Assembly: GCA_013396915.1 (NCBI GenBank)
Contig: VWZL01000812.1
Span: forward strand, 247,200 to 311,199
DNA from: Stercorarius parasiticus
Lineage: Eukaryota; Chordata; Aves; Charadriiformes; Stercorariidae
Direction: 5' to 3'
Length of the DNA: 64,000 bases
The notes under the pieces are model-generated. The model did not search any database. It was given only the letters and a program-made list of their open reading frames with translations, and was not told the DNA's origin. Positions within the stretch are counted from its first letter, which is position 1; every line of letters begins with the position of its first letter. The position numbers were made by a program, and so were the translations under genes. This document shows positions 14,241 to 26,355 of this stretch, one piece after another.

Positions 14241-17200
14241 AAAAAAAAACAGTTATAAAGTTTATAATTTCAGGCAATTTTTTAAAGGTTAAAAAATACA
14301 ATTGGAGCTGGTGATCCCTGTGTGAGTTAAAAAGATACTCGTATTAGTAAAAGAGATACCCAATGCACCCAAAAGCAGCTGAAGCTTTTTGAGATGTTAT
14401 TTCTTTCTTCAGATACTGTAATGGCTGTATAAGAATTTTCTCTGGGTAGTACAAAGCTTCAAAATGTTCAAAGAAATAAACCCTATCATTTATTATGAGT
14501 GAGGTAATTCTAAATAAACAGAGTAATTCAAAATGTGAACAAAAGAACCACAGACTTAACCTTACTAAAAGGTCAAATTCTCCCTTCAGATACATGAACT
14601 TTGAAGGAATGCTCATGGGCAGAGTTTGGGCCCTGATGTACATAGTACAAATTTAGCAAATATATTATTGAACCCATGGCTCTGTAAAGAGATTTCAAAA
14701 TCATGTGTGTTAACTATGTTGCATAGGGAATAGGCCTTTGTGAAGCAACTCAAGAGGATTGAAAGTAATTCGCTGTTGGAGGTAATGGTAGTCCTGAGGA
14801 TTTCTAACAGTTTAAGGTGACATGACTGAAATAATGTATTACTTACAGTTACACTGATGAAAATAATTTGAGTGTGGAATTATACGGACAGTTGCTGGCA
14901 CTCTGATATTAAGGTTATTCAATTTTCCTTACAACCTACCATTTTCAGTTGCTTGTCATATTGCCAGACTTCAAAAGTGTGGATTGAATGAACTGATATT
15001 TGGCTTTAAATGGATCTTTTTCAAATATTATTATTTTTAGAGTTCAGCAAAACTGTAAGGGATTTTAATTTTGTTATTTTTGGGGGAGAAAGGTTAGCAA
15101 CAGATGCTAGAGATAATTTTACCTGTTTGTTTGCTTTTCTGTTATTCTGTTACTCTTTAGAAAAAGTCTCTGGTGAAAAGTGTATCATATTTCGCAGGAA
15201 AAGTTCTGTGGTCCAAATGGTGGCTTACTAGAAACCTTCCCCACTCAGCTTTATTTAAATAACTGGAAATTGCTGCTTTGGCGGGGGAACAAACTAAATA
15301 CCCCCAAAACCCAAACATACAAACAAAGCAATCCAGGACCTCCCAAAACAGAAACCTGACCAAAAAAACGCACGGGGAGGGGGCAGTTACTCTTGTGTAT
15401 TGAGTATGATGAGTGTTTAAAGTGCTCCAACACTGATTTTTGAGATGAGTATTCAGTTTCCTTATCCACCTGGGAGGAATTAAGACCCACATCCTGGGAA
15501 AATGCTTTAGGCAGAAAGCTTTAAACAGTTTTTATGTAAGGAACTAGGGACAGGGAAGAAATTAGTATCTCCATTTGAAACTCTTCTATTGTGCAGTGAA
15601 AATGAACATGATTTTCTAGTCTACTGTGTAGGGCACTCAATAAAAGGAGGTTTGTAGGTCCCAATCCCCAGTTCAAAGCCTGGTTATGTAGTTTAGTGAA
15701 TGATCTTTTTCATATAAAATACATACCCAGTCACCGAGGCCTAGACATATTTGTTGGTTCTTGCCAGAGCAGCAGCAGCTGGTAATCAACCTCCTCTGAT
15801 ACTGAGAAAAAGTGAATGTAGGTTTCATCCAACAGTAAAGTAAATCCTATGACAGCTGGAAATCCACTGAATATAAAGGAAGTAGAGAACTCTATTTCCA
15901 CACAAAACCTACAAGGACGTGGTAATTGTCATTATGGGGGACAAAGGACAATGAGGGAGAAAGAAATAAAAGGAGAGGTTTTGGATTCTGATTGTCAGAG
16001 GAGGCAACCAGAGGCTAGCAGACAAGTAAGCAGTTAGTTTAGGGGACTTAAATACTTATTTTCCTGATAAATCCCACTTTAACTTCCTAAAAAATGCTTC
16101 CATATAAACAGTTAGAAATGTGAGTCTCATTGATTTCAATGGGAATGAAGTTTCCAGATTCCTACCTGCACTAGGGTGGCCATCAGCTTCTGGTTTCTCT
16201 TCCCTTGTGGAGAAACCTCACTTTTACTCCTCCCTGATGCACATATAGTGGACCTTAGTGAAGTTATTAAGTCGTTTGTCTCTGAAATGGAAATCAGAAC
16301 GGAAGTGTAATTGCAATGTCGTGATATTCTTTTTCACACACTTATCTCTCATCTGAAGCTGTGTATTTACTTGTTCATCATCATCCGTTCACAGCAGATG
16401 AAGTTAGGTAAGTTAGGTGCTCCACTTTTGGTCTCCAGTATCTTAGATTTTATTTAATATAGTGGTGTTACTCAAAGGCTCTGGGTGTACTTTAGGATAC
16501 TCATTACCTTACAATGGTTAGCATTAGCAGAGATTCAATCGTTTGCAGAGCTGAAAACGTTTATTGACAGATAGTAATGACATTAAGACTTTCTTTTTAA
16601 AAAATGCATGCAGTCAATGTGTTTTAGCAATATAGTATATCAATTAAAGCCATACACAAATTCAGGTTTAGCTGAAATAACACCACCTTTAGAGCACAAA
16701 TTCTTGTTTAAAGTATAAAGAAACCAAAGGCACATTATTTTGTCTGAAACATGATGTTACACTTTAAAAGGATCAGGCATCAAGTGGCTCATGTCTCCAC
16801 TGACATGTATGTAGCAGAAACAGCTCCTTCTTATTTCATTATATCACTGTGAGAAGTGGCTTGGGAGAAACAGAGTTTATTGTGCTTTGCCAGGGACTTG
16901 ATTTTTTAAAAAAAATCAAACATAAAACTGTATGAAAAATGTTTTAAAATATACATTTATTTGCTTATCCTGAAAGTATTTCATTTTTGAAACTTTTGAA
17001 ATGTGTTGTGAGAGAAAAATGGTACTATTTCCTTTCAAATAACTCAGTCATTCACAGGAAAAATAAAATGTCATGAACTGCTAGTCATTTTAGTTTACAG
17101 AATCAATATTTTTCAAGCAGCTTCCCAGTTCCATGTAATAATAATATATTTCATTGTATTCTACCACCTGAAAGTCCCATCTCTATATCATCTGTGAAAA

Positions 17201-18123
17201 GATGAAAATGCCTGCAGCTAATACTGCAGTCACCATACTGTTGAATTATGAATTTTGCTTTCACGCACACAAACTGCTAACTTAGCTTATGTGAGTAATA
17301 TTAACCAAAAACTACATAAGGATTCGAGATTCACTCATGTTCACTAATAAAGGAACAAATAGTAGGAAGGAATAAAAGAGGGAGACTAATGGGAGAACCC
17401 TGAGTCGGGAATGGGCACTGCTGAGACATTTCAAATCACTTACTGGCAATTTATAAAATAGCACACCTGTGAGAATGTGTGGAAAGTCCTTGTCAGGTTT
17501 TTCGATTGTCAGCGTAATTGGGGTGTAAATGTGGGGAACAATATTATGCATAAAGACTTCTAAATCAGCAATGCAGTCTAGAAAGACAGAAATTACAGCT
17601 TCAAATTTTAGTTCAAAAATATGTCTGCTGCTGCTCAGTCACATGGAGCTATTTTTGAAATCTCTATAAGAAGCTATGAACTAAGTTCCCCAAAATAATC
17701 TGAAAAAATATTTTGTGACTTTTTTAAAGATGAAAACAAGAAAGAAAAATTAAGCAATTCCTCAGTTACAGTATATTTTTTAGGTCACTGTGCACTGAAA
17801 TACGATTGTTTCTTACATTGATGGGGTTCTTCAGAAAAATTAAAACCACAGCCCATAACTGGAATTATGGAGTATGGCACTTTCTTTAGTGCCACTTCTG
17901 GGTTTTATGCAATGTCTATCTAAGGTAAATTACACAAATACGGGACTGAGTTCTGAGTCTTACACCTCCCATGAAAATTTCCTCCCTATTGGCCAGAAAA
18001 AAAGATGCTGATTCTCATATTTTTTTCTCTGTCTTGCTTTCTTTCAGGAGAGCAGCATAGCTTTTCAAAAAGGGTGCTTTTTAATCCCTTCCTGCTTTCC
18101 TCACCTCCATCCTTGTCTACAAC

Positions 18124-18245
18124 TTGATGATTACAGCACACTTCTGGAAAGCAGCAGACGTGGTTTCAAATCCTGGCAGACTGAAGTGAGAATAAACTCA
18201 AGTCTTCCGCCTCCTGGCGAAGTGCACTAACCACTATGCTATTAT
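18124..18245. mobile_element. Palindromic pair of tRNA-like SINE heads (decayed)
   Basis: Two tRNA-like segments face each other. On the minus strand, 18240 down to 18187 reads through an A-box-like AGCATAGTGGTTAGTGCAC and on to a GACTTGAG block and a degraded B box. On the plus strand, 18124-18172 reads from a degraded A-box region (GATTACAGCACACTTC) to a better B box, GTGGTTTCAAATCC. The central part, around CTGGCAGACTGAAGTGAG, joins them. The arrangement fits old vertebrate tRNA-derived SINEs in which a second tRNA-like unit lies inverted. There is no foldable functional tRNA here, and the exact family is not identified. Boundaries are approximate. Confidence 0.5.
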
Positions 18246-19645
18246 GAAAATAAGCCGGTGGTAGTAGCAGCATTTGAAAAGAAAGCAGCAGCTACTACAG
18301 TATTGTGTGAAGTGCCTGATCTTGTTACTATGTGTTAGGGATTCTCTGAAAAATACTACGAGCTCAAGCCCCTGAGGGGACTTGCACACAAAAGTGCTAG
18401 TTTCTGAAAACCAGTTGGGCACTGATATTTATATGACAACATATATCTCATCAGTCTCAAGTTTGAGGGACCTACTGCCACATTCAGGACAAAAAGTTTT
18501 GTGTACTTAAGGAGCACTTATAATTAAGAAAAAAAAACAGATAAAAAACGAGTTGTTACAAAAATTAGATGTCACTAACCTTAGGTGGATATTTAAGTTT
18601 TCAGGATCACCACTTTTGACATGGAATAGTGTATTCTATCTAGCTAATTCAGGGTCTATATACTTAGGATGGGGTGAAAGCAGGCAGGTGGGGTTAAATC
18701 TGTGCCTTTGTTTTATTCTCAGAACAGATTCAAAATGCTTGCAAAAGTATTTCCAGAAGTTAGCTACATTCTCAGATTTCATGACCCAGCTTGCAACTTG
18801 ATGGAGTAAAACATTTCTGTGTGTTTTATTAATTAGATTAAAGTGACTAATCAAGGAAATATTCACCTAAACAAGCATATTAATACAATTAATTAAACTA
18901 AGTATGGACAGAACAATTTTAATTGAGGTCACAGTAAAGACTGAGCCAATAAATAACTATTTTCGAACATCTAAATCTTCAACTGTTACAGGTGATCACT
19001 GAATTAAGGGTTTGACATGAGATGAGGTTATTTTATACTAAACTTACTTTAGGAAATATAATTCAGAGTCATTAAAACTGGGGAACAAGCAATTCCAGTC
19101 ACTGCAGTTACAATTTCCTACTAGAGAAAAGCAAATAAATATGCAAGATATATGTGTTCTTCATTTAAGTATCTGTTCTGAGCTAAGCTACTCAACAAAG
19201 GTTTTAGATTCTTAATCAAAGGAATTGTCTACTCTTTCTAGCATGCTATTTAGTCATTAAAAAATATTATTTCCTTCTAAAAAAAATATTTTAAGTAATA
19301 CCATTTTTTAACTCCTGTGTCTATTGATTTATTTATTGGCAGATGCATTTATTTTAGAAAACGACAAATGGTGTTTTTCTCCTACATACCTGCATTTGTG
19401 CATAGCTACGCAAAAAAGAAAACCTGATTAATGTAAAGTTTAAGCTTCTTCTGCTTTGTCTCTATAAAGGACTTGAACTCAGGTCATTGATGTTGAAAAT
19501 CTGTACATGGAAGTTTGATTGGAACTCCTAGAAAAGGTTTTTGGTAGCAGCCAGATTATGGTACCAGCAAGTCAAGTCTTTTGTCTGTTTCTCCTCTGGA
19601 TGATAACATCCAAACATAACAGCTGAAAGAGGGAAGAGGCACACA
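18246..19645. other. Gene-free AT-rich sequence
   Basis: No gene or clear repeat is seen. ORFs at 18553-18801 (+) and 18636-18866 (-) overlap on opposite strands and have no recognisable features. An isolated B-box-like GAGTTCAAGTCC on the minus strand near 19470-19485 has no matching A box and was not called. Confidence 0.55.
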
Positions 19646-19650
19646 GCAGT

Positions 19651-19898
19651 TGTCACAGGGACCCTGGGTAAGGTTATTACCAGAAGAGAATCACACCACA
19701 CAGCAACATGTCATCGCAAGTTTATTGGCTTGGCAGGACAGGCAGTAGCATTAGCAGAGGAATAGCCATTCCTGCTCCCTAATGCACAAGCACACATGCA
19801 AATCAGAACTCCAGCTCCTCCAGGGCAGTTTATCTCAGCACAACTTGGCTCAGGGGAGCAGAACACTCTGTCCTTCTGAGATGTCAGGTCTGTGGCCA
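19651..19898 (-). mobile_element. Candidate short solo LTR, minus strand
   Basis: Read on the minus strand, this stretch ends with an LTR-like 3' region: a polyadenylation signal AATAAA (complement of 19721-19726), then about 70 bases ending ...CCCTGTGACA. It begins with TGGCCACAG. The whole therefore has TG...CA ends, and the direct flanks are both GCAGT (19646-19650 and 19899-19903), a 5-bp target duplication like that of the LTRs at 38 and 63 kb. No TATA box is evident, and similar-looking GC-richer sequence continues to about 20110, so the left-strand boundary may be wrong. The call depends mainly on the poly-A signal context and the flanking pentamer. Confidence 0.35.
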
Positions 19899-21671
19899 GC
19901 AGTTCAGCCCCTGTACATCACAGTTCATCCTCAGCCTCCAGCTTCCACAGATATCCCTGAATTCTGCCTACTTCTTTTTGAACTATTTAGTACCTCTTTT
20001 TAACTATCTACTGACTTCCGTGGTAGTTTATCAGCATAAACTACTGATGGCTTTGTAGTTCTGCACCCCATGCCAATCTGCAGTTGCCAGGGTGGTTTTG
20101 ATCACCCTCTGGCTTCCACCAAAAATGTCATAAAAAAGAAGAAGTTGCCTTTCTTATTCAGCTCCTTTGAGATTAATCTGGTTAGTTTGAGTCTGGCAGA
20201 TGCAGTCCTTCATCTGGGTAGCAGACCCAGGTAAACTACACCTAGGGGCGCTGCTGTCCAGAGAGATCCCTTCTTCTGTTATTCTGATGAGAAATCCAGG
20301 TCTAACCTTTCAAGGTTTAGAGAGACCAGAGTGCAGACTGTCTGTCTGTTGAGAGATAGTTTCATTCAACAGAATGTACATGTGATCTGACCAAACGGTA
20401 TCGTATACAGTAAAATGATGACTCCTTTTGCCAGAAGTCCCCTACACCAGACGGCAGACAATCCCTAAATGAACAGGGGTTGCGTAATTCTTTTCATGCG
20501 GGCTTCTTGCTATGTGTCAGGACAATCCAAAATCATAGCTCATCCTCTCTACTTCACAGGAAAACTAATTATTTAACATTTGATGTCACCCACTCTGTCA
20601 GAAAAAAAGCAATACATATTCCATTTCTCCATTTTACATATGTATTATATTTTCTGCAATCATTTTCAAATTCAGACTCGGTAAACTGAGAAGACATTTA
20701 TGCCAGTAAAGATTTGGACTTGCATTTTTTATGCTTGATTGGAGTTGGAAAAGTATTTCAAAGAAATTCAAGGGATCCTGTTAAAATGTTGAAATAAAAT
20801 TATTCTGAAATATTTAAATTGAGGTATCACAAAAGGTTCTGTGTCTATTTCTTACCATTATATTAAAAATTCCCTATAATCATCTTCTGTTTATTGAGAA
20901 GTTATTAAATGTTTGCCAAATCAATTAACTAAAATATTTCTATTAATTTAATTGCTATGAATATTTTGATGATTTCTTACCTTAGAACTGATTAAAACAT
21001 CAAAAGAACTTAGTATATTGGTTTACTACGCATTTTACTAGTCAAACAATGAAACAAAAGTCTGCATTGAAATTTATTAATTCTCAATGAAAGGATTGGT
21101 TTTTTTAACTATTTAAAGAATCAATCAATTTTTCTTAGGGAAATAGAAGCATTATTTTTTCATGGTGAGTACCTCCTGGAAATTATTTTACAGAATAGAT
21201 GTTTTTGATGTTAAAGAATAATGAATTTCAAGTGTTTATAAAAGAAATCAGTTCCAAATGGCTGTCTCTAAGTTTCATTGAAAAAAATACAGAAGGCTCG
21301 CTTTTCTTTTCTTACTTCTGTGACTCCATTGTAGACAGAGGCATCTGCTCTCATTTTGAGAAGATAATTTACAGTTGCAACTTCATCAGTTGATTCCTGC
21401 ACTTGGTGTATACTTATAACTTACATCTAAACAATCTCAGCAAATACCTAAAATGACACAAAATGTCAGCATGAATAATGCAAATATATATACATTACAA
21501 ACTGCATTACAGATATTCTCTGATAATTTGGGGAATCTGTGCAAATAAATTGCATGAATGTTCTTTGAATTTTGAGTCTCAATATGTCTCTAATTCATAC
21601 CCAAACTCTGCTTAGACAACAGAGTTGATTTGGATTTTCTACAGAATTTCATTTTGTTTAATCTTCACATG

Positions 21672-21701
21672 ATGCTATGGAGGGGTATGCTATGGAGGGG
21701 T
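21672..21701. repeat. 15-bp tandem duplication
   Basis: Two exact adjacent copies of ATGCTATGGAGGGGT. It is isolated and probably a recent slippage event. Confidence 0.85.
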
Positions 21702-22352
21702 AAAGTGACAGTTGTTATGAAATTTAATGAAACAATCTGGAATAAAAAGAAATTTTATCTTTTTATGCAAAACAACATCTATATGTAGTTTGTCCTCAAG
21801 AAGGTTGGTTAAAAGGGTCAGCTAAAAGCTATGAAGGTTTTCTAGTAATGGTAGTGGCAGTACTTTGTGTTAGTTCTTTGTGAGAAAGGAAGTACAGCTC
21901 TTTAGAGTTCTTTGACAAGTACAAAGAACAATTAAGAATACTAAACAACATGTGGCAATGAAGTGCATATAGGGTTTTGTTTGTAGAAATAAAAAGGAGT
22001 ATTTCAATTTAGAGCTCTTGAAAAATATGCGTTTCCAATATCTTTATAACATAGTAACAGTGGTCTGGGAAAGGTGAGCATTAACTACCAGCAAAAATAT
22101 GATTCAGTGATTCTGATCATCCACATGTCCTAGGATATTTTTTTTCATGTAGAGGAAGAGACAGAGAATCTGAAAGTGCCCACAAGATATTTCTGATATC
22201 CAGAAAAACATTGTTGTGACTTACTGGAGCCATTGAAAGCTGTTGCAAGGAGCAAAATGAGACCAAAGGAAGGAGGGTGAATATGTCTGCAGAAGGGGAA
22301 ACCTGACAAACACCGGCGTACCTCATGCAATGTCCTTCTCTGTCTAAACTCT

Positions 22353-22383
22353 CCACGTGGAGTATTACAAATCTGCCACGTGG
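22353..22383. promoter_or_regulatory. Two CCACGTGG E-box palindromes 23 bp apart
   Basis: The perfect 8-bp palindrome CCACGTGG occurs at 22353-22360 and again at 22376-22383, separated by 15 bases. CACGTG cores are the binding sites of bHLH-ZIP factors such as USF, MYC/MAX and MITF/TFE members. Two GC-containing palindromes on near-adjacent helical faces in AT-rich DNA are unlikely to be common by chance. No promoter or gene is adjacent, so any role (for example a distal enhancer) is inference. Confidence 0.35.
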
Positions 22384-23647
22384 AATAAATTTTAATCGTC
22401 AGTTAGGCTCATTTTGGAAAGGCAATGCAATTCTCTTCATTGAAAAAGTTCCACTGGCATAAACACTTAATAGTAACTTACATTATTCTGTATCTGTAAT
22501 ATAATGGATGTTGCCATCCACTGCCATATACAATAAGTATCAAGAGCAGGCCCTGCATCTGCAGAACCTCAGATAAAATTCTGACCTCAGCCTGAAGTAT
22601 AATGGCCTGCAAATATACGTGTCCCAAAAGAACTCAGACTTCAGTGACATACTCCTCTTTTCCTGTAAACATGCAGTATTTTTTTTATTTTCACTTGCCT
22701 ACACAAAAAGTTTATTGCTCCTTGTACTCACAGTTTAATTTCAGAATAAAAGCCACAAAACGTAAGCAACTTGTTTATCATGACCAACATGAAAAATGCT
22801 AACTGAGCTTTAACTTTGTTGCCATTTTTTGTCCCTACTCTGGAACAAATATAAAGTGTCATAAGCCTGATCCTCGCCGCAAAGTAAAGCTGACACTTTT
22901 AGCTGTCTGACCAGTAATAGAAAAGAAGTGGTCAGTGGTCTTTTAAGTACAGCTGTTTTGGTGATTTAAGTAATGAGAAAGATGGGCTGCAAGTGTGGGT
23001 AATCAGGTGGGCATGTTCAAACCCAGAACACTGAATTCTTGGAGTGTCCCTTAACCAACAAACCCTTGGTGAAGATGGGATGGCATTTGTTTCCCTACCT
23101 CTAACAGGAAATGTGCCATTGTGAAAAGAATATAAGATCTAAAAGAGCCGAGAGTGAATAAGTGATTTAGTAATCTAGTGAGGCTGTTGAGGGCACTGCT
23201 CACTTCCTCATTCTTTTTCCATCATCCTAATGTGCACTTAAATACTCCCCTTACTCTCCTCTACCTGCTCCCAATTAGAAGAAAACGATGACTCTGATAC
23301 AATGATGTTGTAAATGTCACAGTACTGTAGGATTTCAGCAGATTTGATTTTTTTAGCAGCTTAGAAGCTCTGCAGAACAATTTCCGATTTGCATTTCATC
23401 ACTACCTTAATGGAGGAACAGCAGTATGCTTGCGAATTAAAGCTTGCTAGATTAGGGAGTTTGTGCACAAGATTTCAAGTCTCTGGTGAATGGCTTGCTG
23501 TAGCTCTACAAATCATTCTGTCAAAGCAAATTGTGCTGTTAAAATACACATTTAAAACAATGCTCCCCAAATAGGTAATATGGAGGTAATTGAAAAACCC
23601 AAAGTGCATACAAATAATTGGAAAAAGTGAGCAGTGAGGGAATAAGG

Positions 23648-23706
23648 AACTAAATAAAAAAAAAAAAAACAAACACAAAAAAACCCCACCAAACCCCAAA
23701 AACCAA
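23648..23706. repeat. A/C low-complexity tract
   Basis: A run of 14 A passes into CAAACAC, AAACCCCACC and AAACCCC units. It is one of several tracts of this style in the window. Translating it gives artificial ORFs on the minus strand. Confidence 0.8.
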
Positions 23707-24576
23707 GGGAAATGTAAGTAAACATTACTGTAGAAAGAAGAAATATCATTTACTTTATCACCAACTGCAAATAAACCACATACTTTGGGGCTTAACTCTC
23801 ACCTATTCTGCACACAGTGCTATCTACTGAGATGTGATGGGGAATCATGGGGAAAAATAAAGAAAACTTTATGCCTCATAAGTCTCACACTGAAATGCAA
23901 TGAGAAACATGTAATTTTCTGCAAATGCCCAGAAAACATCCAGCTAGGAGCTCTTCATTTCATTAAATGGCATCATCGATTTCCATGGGAACTTACGACT
24001 TAAAGAGAAAATAGAGGCCAATGACAAATGCTAATCCTATAACATTTTTTTTAAATCAAGCCGTTAAATAAAATAAAAAAAATACTCAGCAGTGTAGAAA
24101 CTCACAGCAAATGAGTTTGTAACTTTTATGAACGCTGCTATAGGCTATGCAGCAGGTATAGTAAAAAAACTTATCTGCTCAAGTATTTATCAAAATGAGC
24201 CTTATAAGTCAGTATGTGTGCATACCTCTGTCACTCATCATAAATGTTAAGAAAGAATAAACTTGAATTAGATTTCTCTCCTCCCAACCCCTTCAGTATA
24301 AATCTATATATTAATAGGCAGGGGATATAATTACTAAAATAATCTTAAGAGATTTACGGGTTCATATTTTTAAGATTATAAAAGGTATACTGAATATTCA
24401 GTTCAACCCTCTATATAATTAACAGCACAAGTTTTTAGGTGAGATAAGGATGCTAATTAAGGGTTCTGTTGAGTAGATCTGTTTCCATTAAACACCTGGA
24501 CCAACACAGATCCCTTCTTCATATGCGTGGAAAGGAAAAGAGAAAGCAGTGGATTTTTATGGATTCAATTGAAATT

Positions 24577-24628
24577 GGAAAAAAAAACCAACAAAAAAAC
24601 CCAACCAAAACCAAAAAAACAAAACCAC
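24577..24628. repeat. A/C low-complexity tract
   Basis: Repeated AAAAACCAAC, CCAACC and AAAAAACC units with almost no G or T. Same type as the tracts at 10-60, 23648-23706 and 31186-31226. Confidence 0.8.
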
Positions 24629-25643
24629 CTTTCTTCATAGAAATTAAAATCAGTTATCCATATATACCAATGATTTATACTGGAATTCCCTTCTGTCCCA
24701 CATGTATGTTTCACACCTCATTTAAAATTAAAAAAATACATTGAATTAATTTAATCCTTTGTGACCTTTTTTTCCCCAGAGTTCTTAATCAAATGTCTCA
24801 ATTGATTAATAGGTCTTCATATGACCTTATATTGCTGAAATCTTGTCCTTTTCCTCACTCTCTTTAAATACCAATTAATTCTAGAGCAAAAAAGAATATC
24901 AGCAAATGTTTGCCCATCCTCTAAGACAAATCTCATCCCTTAAAACAAGTTTACTGGAATATAGACAACATAATTTCTGAAGTTTTCATTACAGTCAGTT
25001 CAGCAAAATCGTAGGATGACTTTTGCTAAAAGTAAAGCATCTTCATTGCCCTTCCTATCCTCAGGGGCACATATTTCATATATTATATATTATATTGCAT
25101 AGTTGGGTCCTCAAGATTTAAAACCAAAGGTGGGTTCATTGTGTTTGGTTGGTTTTCTTGGTTTCGTATGTATTGGCAGAATTGGCATACTAGCATTTCC
25201 TTTTGAAGCAAAAGATACGATTAGAAGATATGACAAGAATTCCAGCTTCTACATCTGGAAATACTTCCCCTTCAAATGCTCTGTGGAAGTCCCAGTCCCT
25301 CACTATATTTTGGGATTGATTCTCCTTTATGTATGTAGAAAATAATGCCCTAGAAGTTTTGGAACTTTTTCCATTTGTTTCTGTCACACTGACAAATCAG
25401 GTGTAAAACATCAAAGAAACACTTCCTGTTTGTTTTTTTCATATCAACCAGAACTTTATTTTTGTTAAAATCACAGAACAAAACTTGTATGGTGTTATTT
25501 TTACAGAACCTAGGTGCAAACCTGTGGATCTTGTAATGGCACAAAATTTTAACACCTTTAATTGATCGCTTCCAGATGAAGCTATACACAGGAATATATT
25601 ACTGACAACTACACTATTGCCTTTTTTCTTCAGTGTGATAACT

Positions 25644-26355
25644 CCATAGAATCATAGAATGGTTAGAGTTGGAAGGGACCTTAAAGATCATCTACTTCCA
25701 AGCCCCCTGCCATGGGCAGGGACACCTCCCACTAGACCAGGTTATGAATTTCTTCCTAATATCTAATCTAAATCTACCTTCTTTCAGTTTAAAAACATTA
25801 TCCCTTGTCTTATCACTACACTCCCTGACAAATAGTCCCTCCTCATCTCTCCTGTAGGCACCCTTTAAGTACTGGAAGGCTGCTATATGGTCTTCCCAGA
25901 GCCTTCTCTTCTGCAGGCTGAACAACCCCAACTCTCTCAGCCTGTCTTCATAGGGAAGGTGTTCCAGCCCTCTGATCATCTTCATGGCCCTCCTCTGGAC
26001 TTTACTCCAACAGGTCCACTTCCTTCTTATGTTGGGGGCCTCATAGCTGGACACAGTACTCCAGGTGGCATCTCACAAGAGCAAAGTAGGGGGCCAGAAT
26101 CACCTCCCTCGACCTGCTGGCCACACTACTTTTCATGCAGCCCAGGATGCGATTGGCTTCCTGGGCTGCGAACGTGCATTGCCAACTCATGTCGAGCTTC
26201 TCATCCACCAACACCCCCAAGTCCTTCTCCTCAGGGCTGCTCTCAATCCTTTCTCTGCCCAGCCTATAATCGTCCTTGGGATTGCTGTGACCCAGGTGCA
26301 AGACCTTGCACTTGGCCTTGTTGAACTTCAAGAGGTTCTGTTTAATCATCTGTTG
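25644..26355 (-). mobile_element. CR1 LINE 3' copy with internal deletion
   Basis: A CR1 copy on the minus strand. The octamer-rich 3' end lies at 25644-25662 (CATAGAATCATAGAATGG in + orientation), followed by the conserved 3' UTR block (TTGGAAGGGACCTTAAAGAT). Coding similarity to the RT thumb and C-terminus spans about 25740-26355 in two frames. The first reads NLLKFNKAKCKVLHLG to ALVRCHLEYCVQL; after a frame break comes VQRRAMKMIRGLEHLPYEDR to [11 protein letters not shown]. Compared with the tail at 42.0 kb, roughly 110 bases between ACTAGACCAG and GAATTTCTTCC are missing near 25741, so the last ORF2 codons were lost. The copy is 5'-truncated and dead. Confidence 0.92.

Larger units (their letters stand above)
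6861..18123. other. Gene-free AT-rich sequence with low-complexity tracts
   Basis: No gene, LTR or LINE is recognisable over 11 kb. Many ORFs of 60-113 codons occur on both strands (for example 8646-8939, 10311-10559, 13775-14116, 14344-14643), but none has a recognisable domain and several overlap on opposite strands. T/G or A/C low-complexity runs sit at about 7136-7190, 11279-11302 and 15295-15368. A short tandem repeat at 8913-8951 and a hairpin at 14217-14240 are listed separately. Decayed repeats may be present but below what I can see by eye. Confidence 0.55.
19904..25643. other. Gene-free sequence, AT-rich with some GC-richer patches
   Basis: No gene is recognisable. 19904-20110 is GC-richer than its surroundings and may belong to the neighbouring candidate LTR. 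Other contents listed separately are a 15-bp tandem duplication (21672-21701) and two CACGTG palindromes (22353-22383). A/C-rich tracts occur at 23648-23706 and 24577-24628. Small ORFs here have no recognisable domains; some, such as 23475-23749 on the minus strand, are only translations of the low-complexity tract. Confidence 0.55.

Noticed and set aside
19465..19490. B-box-like GAGTTCAAGTCC on the minus strand
   Set aside because: Single motif with no A-box partner.
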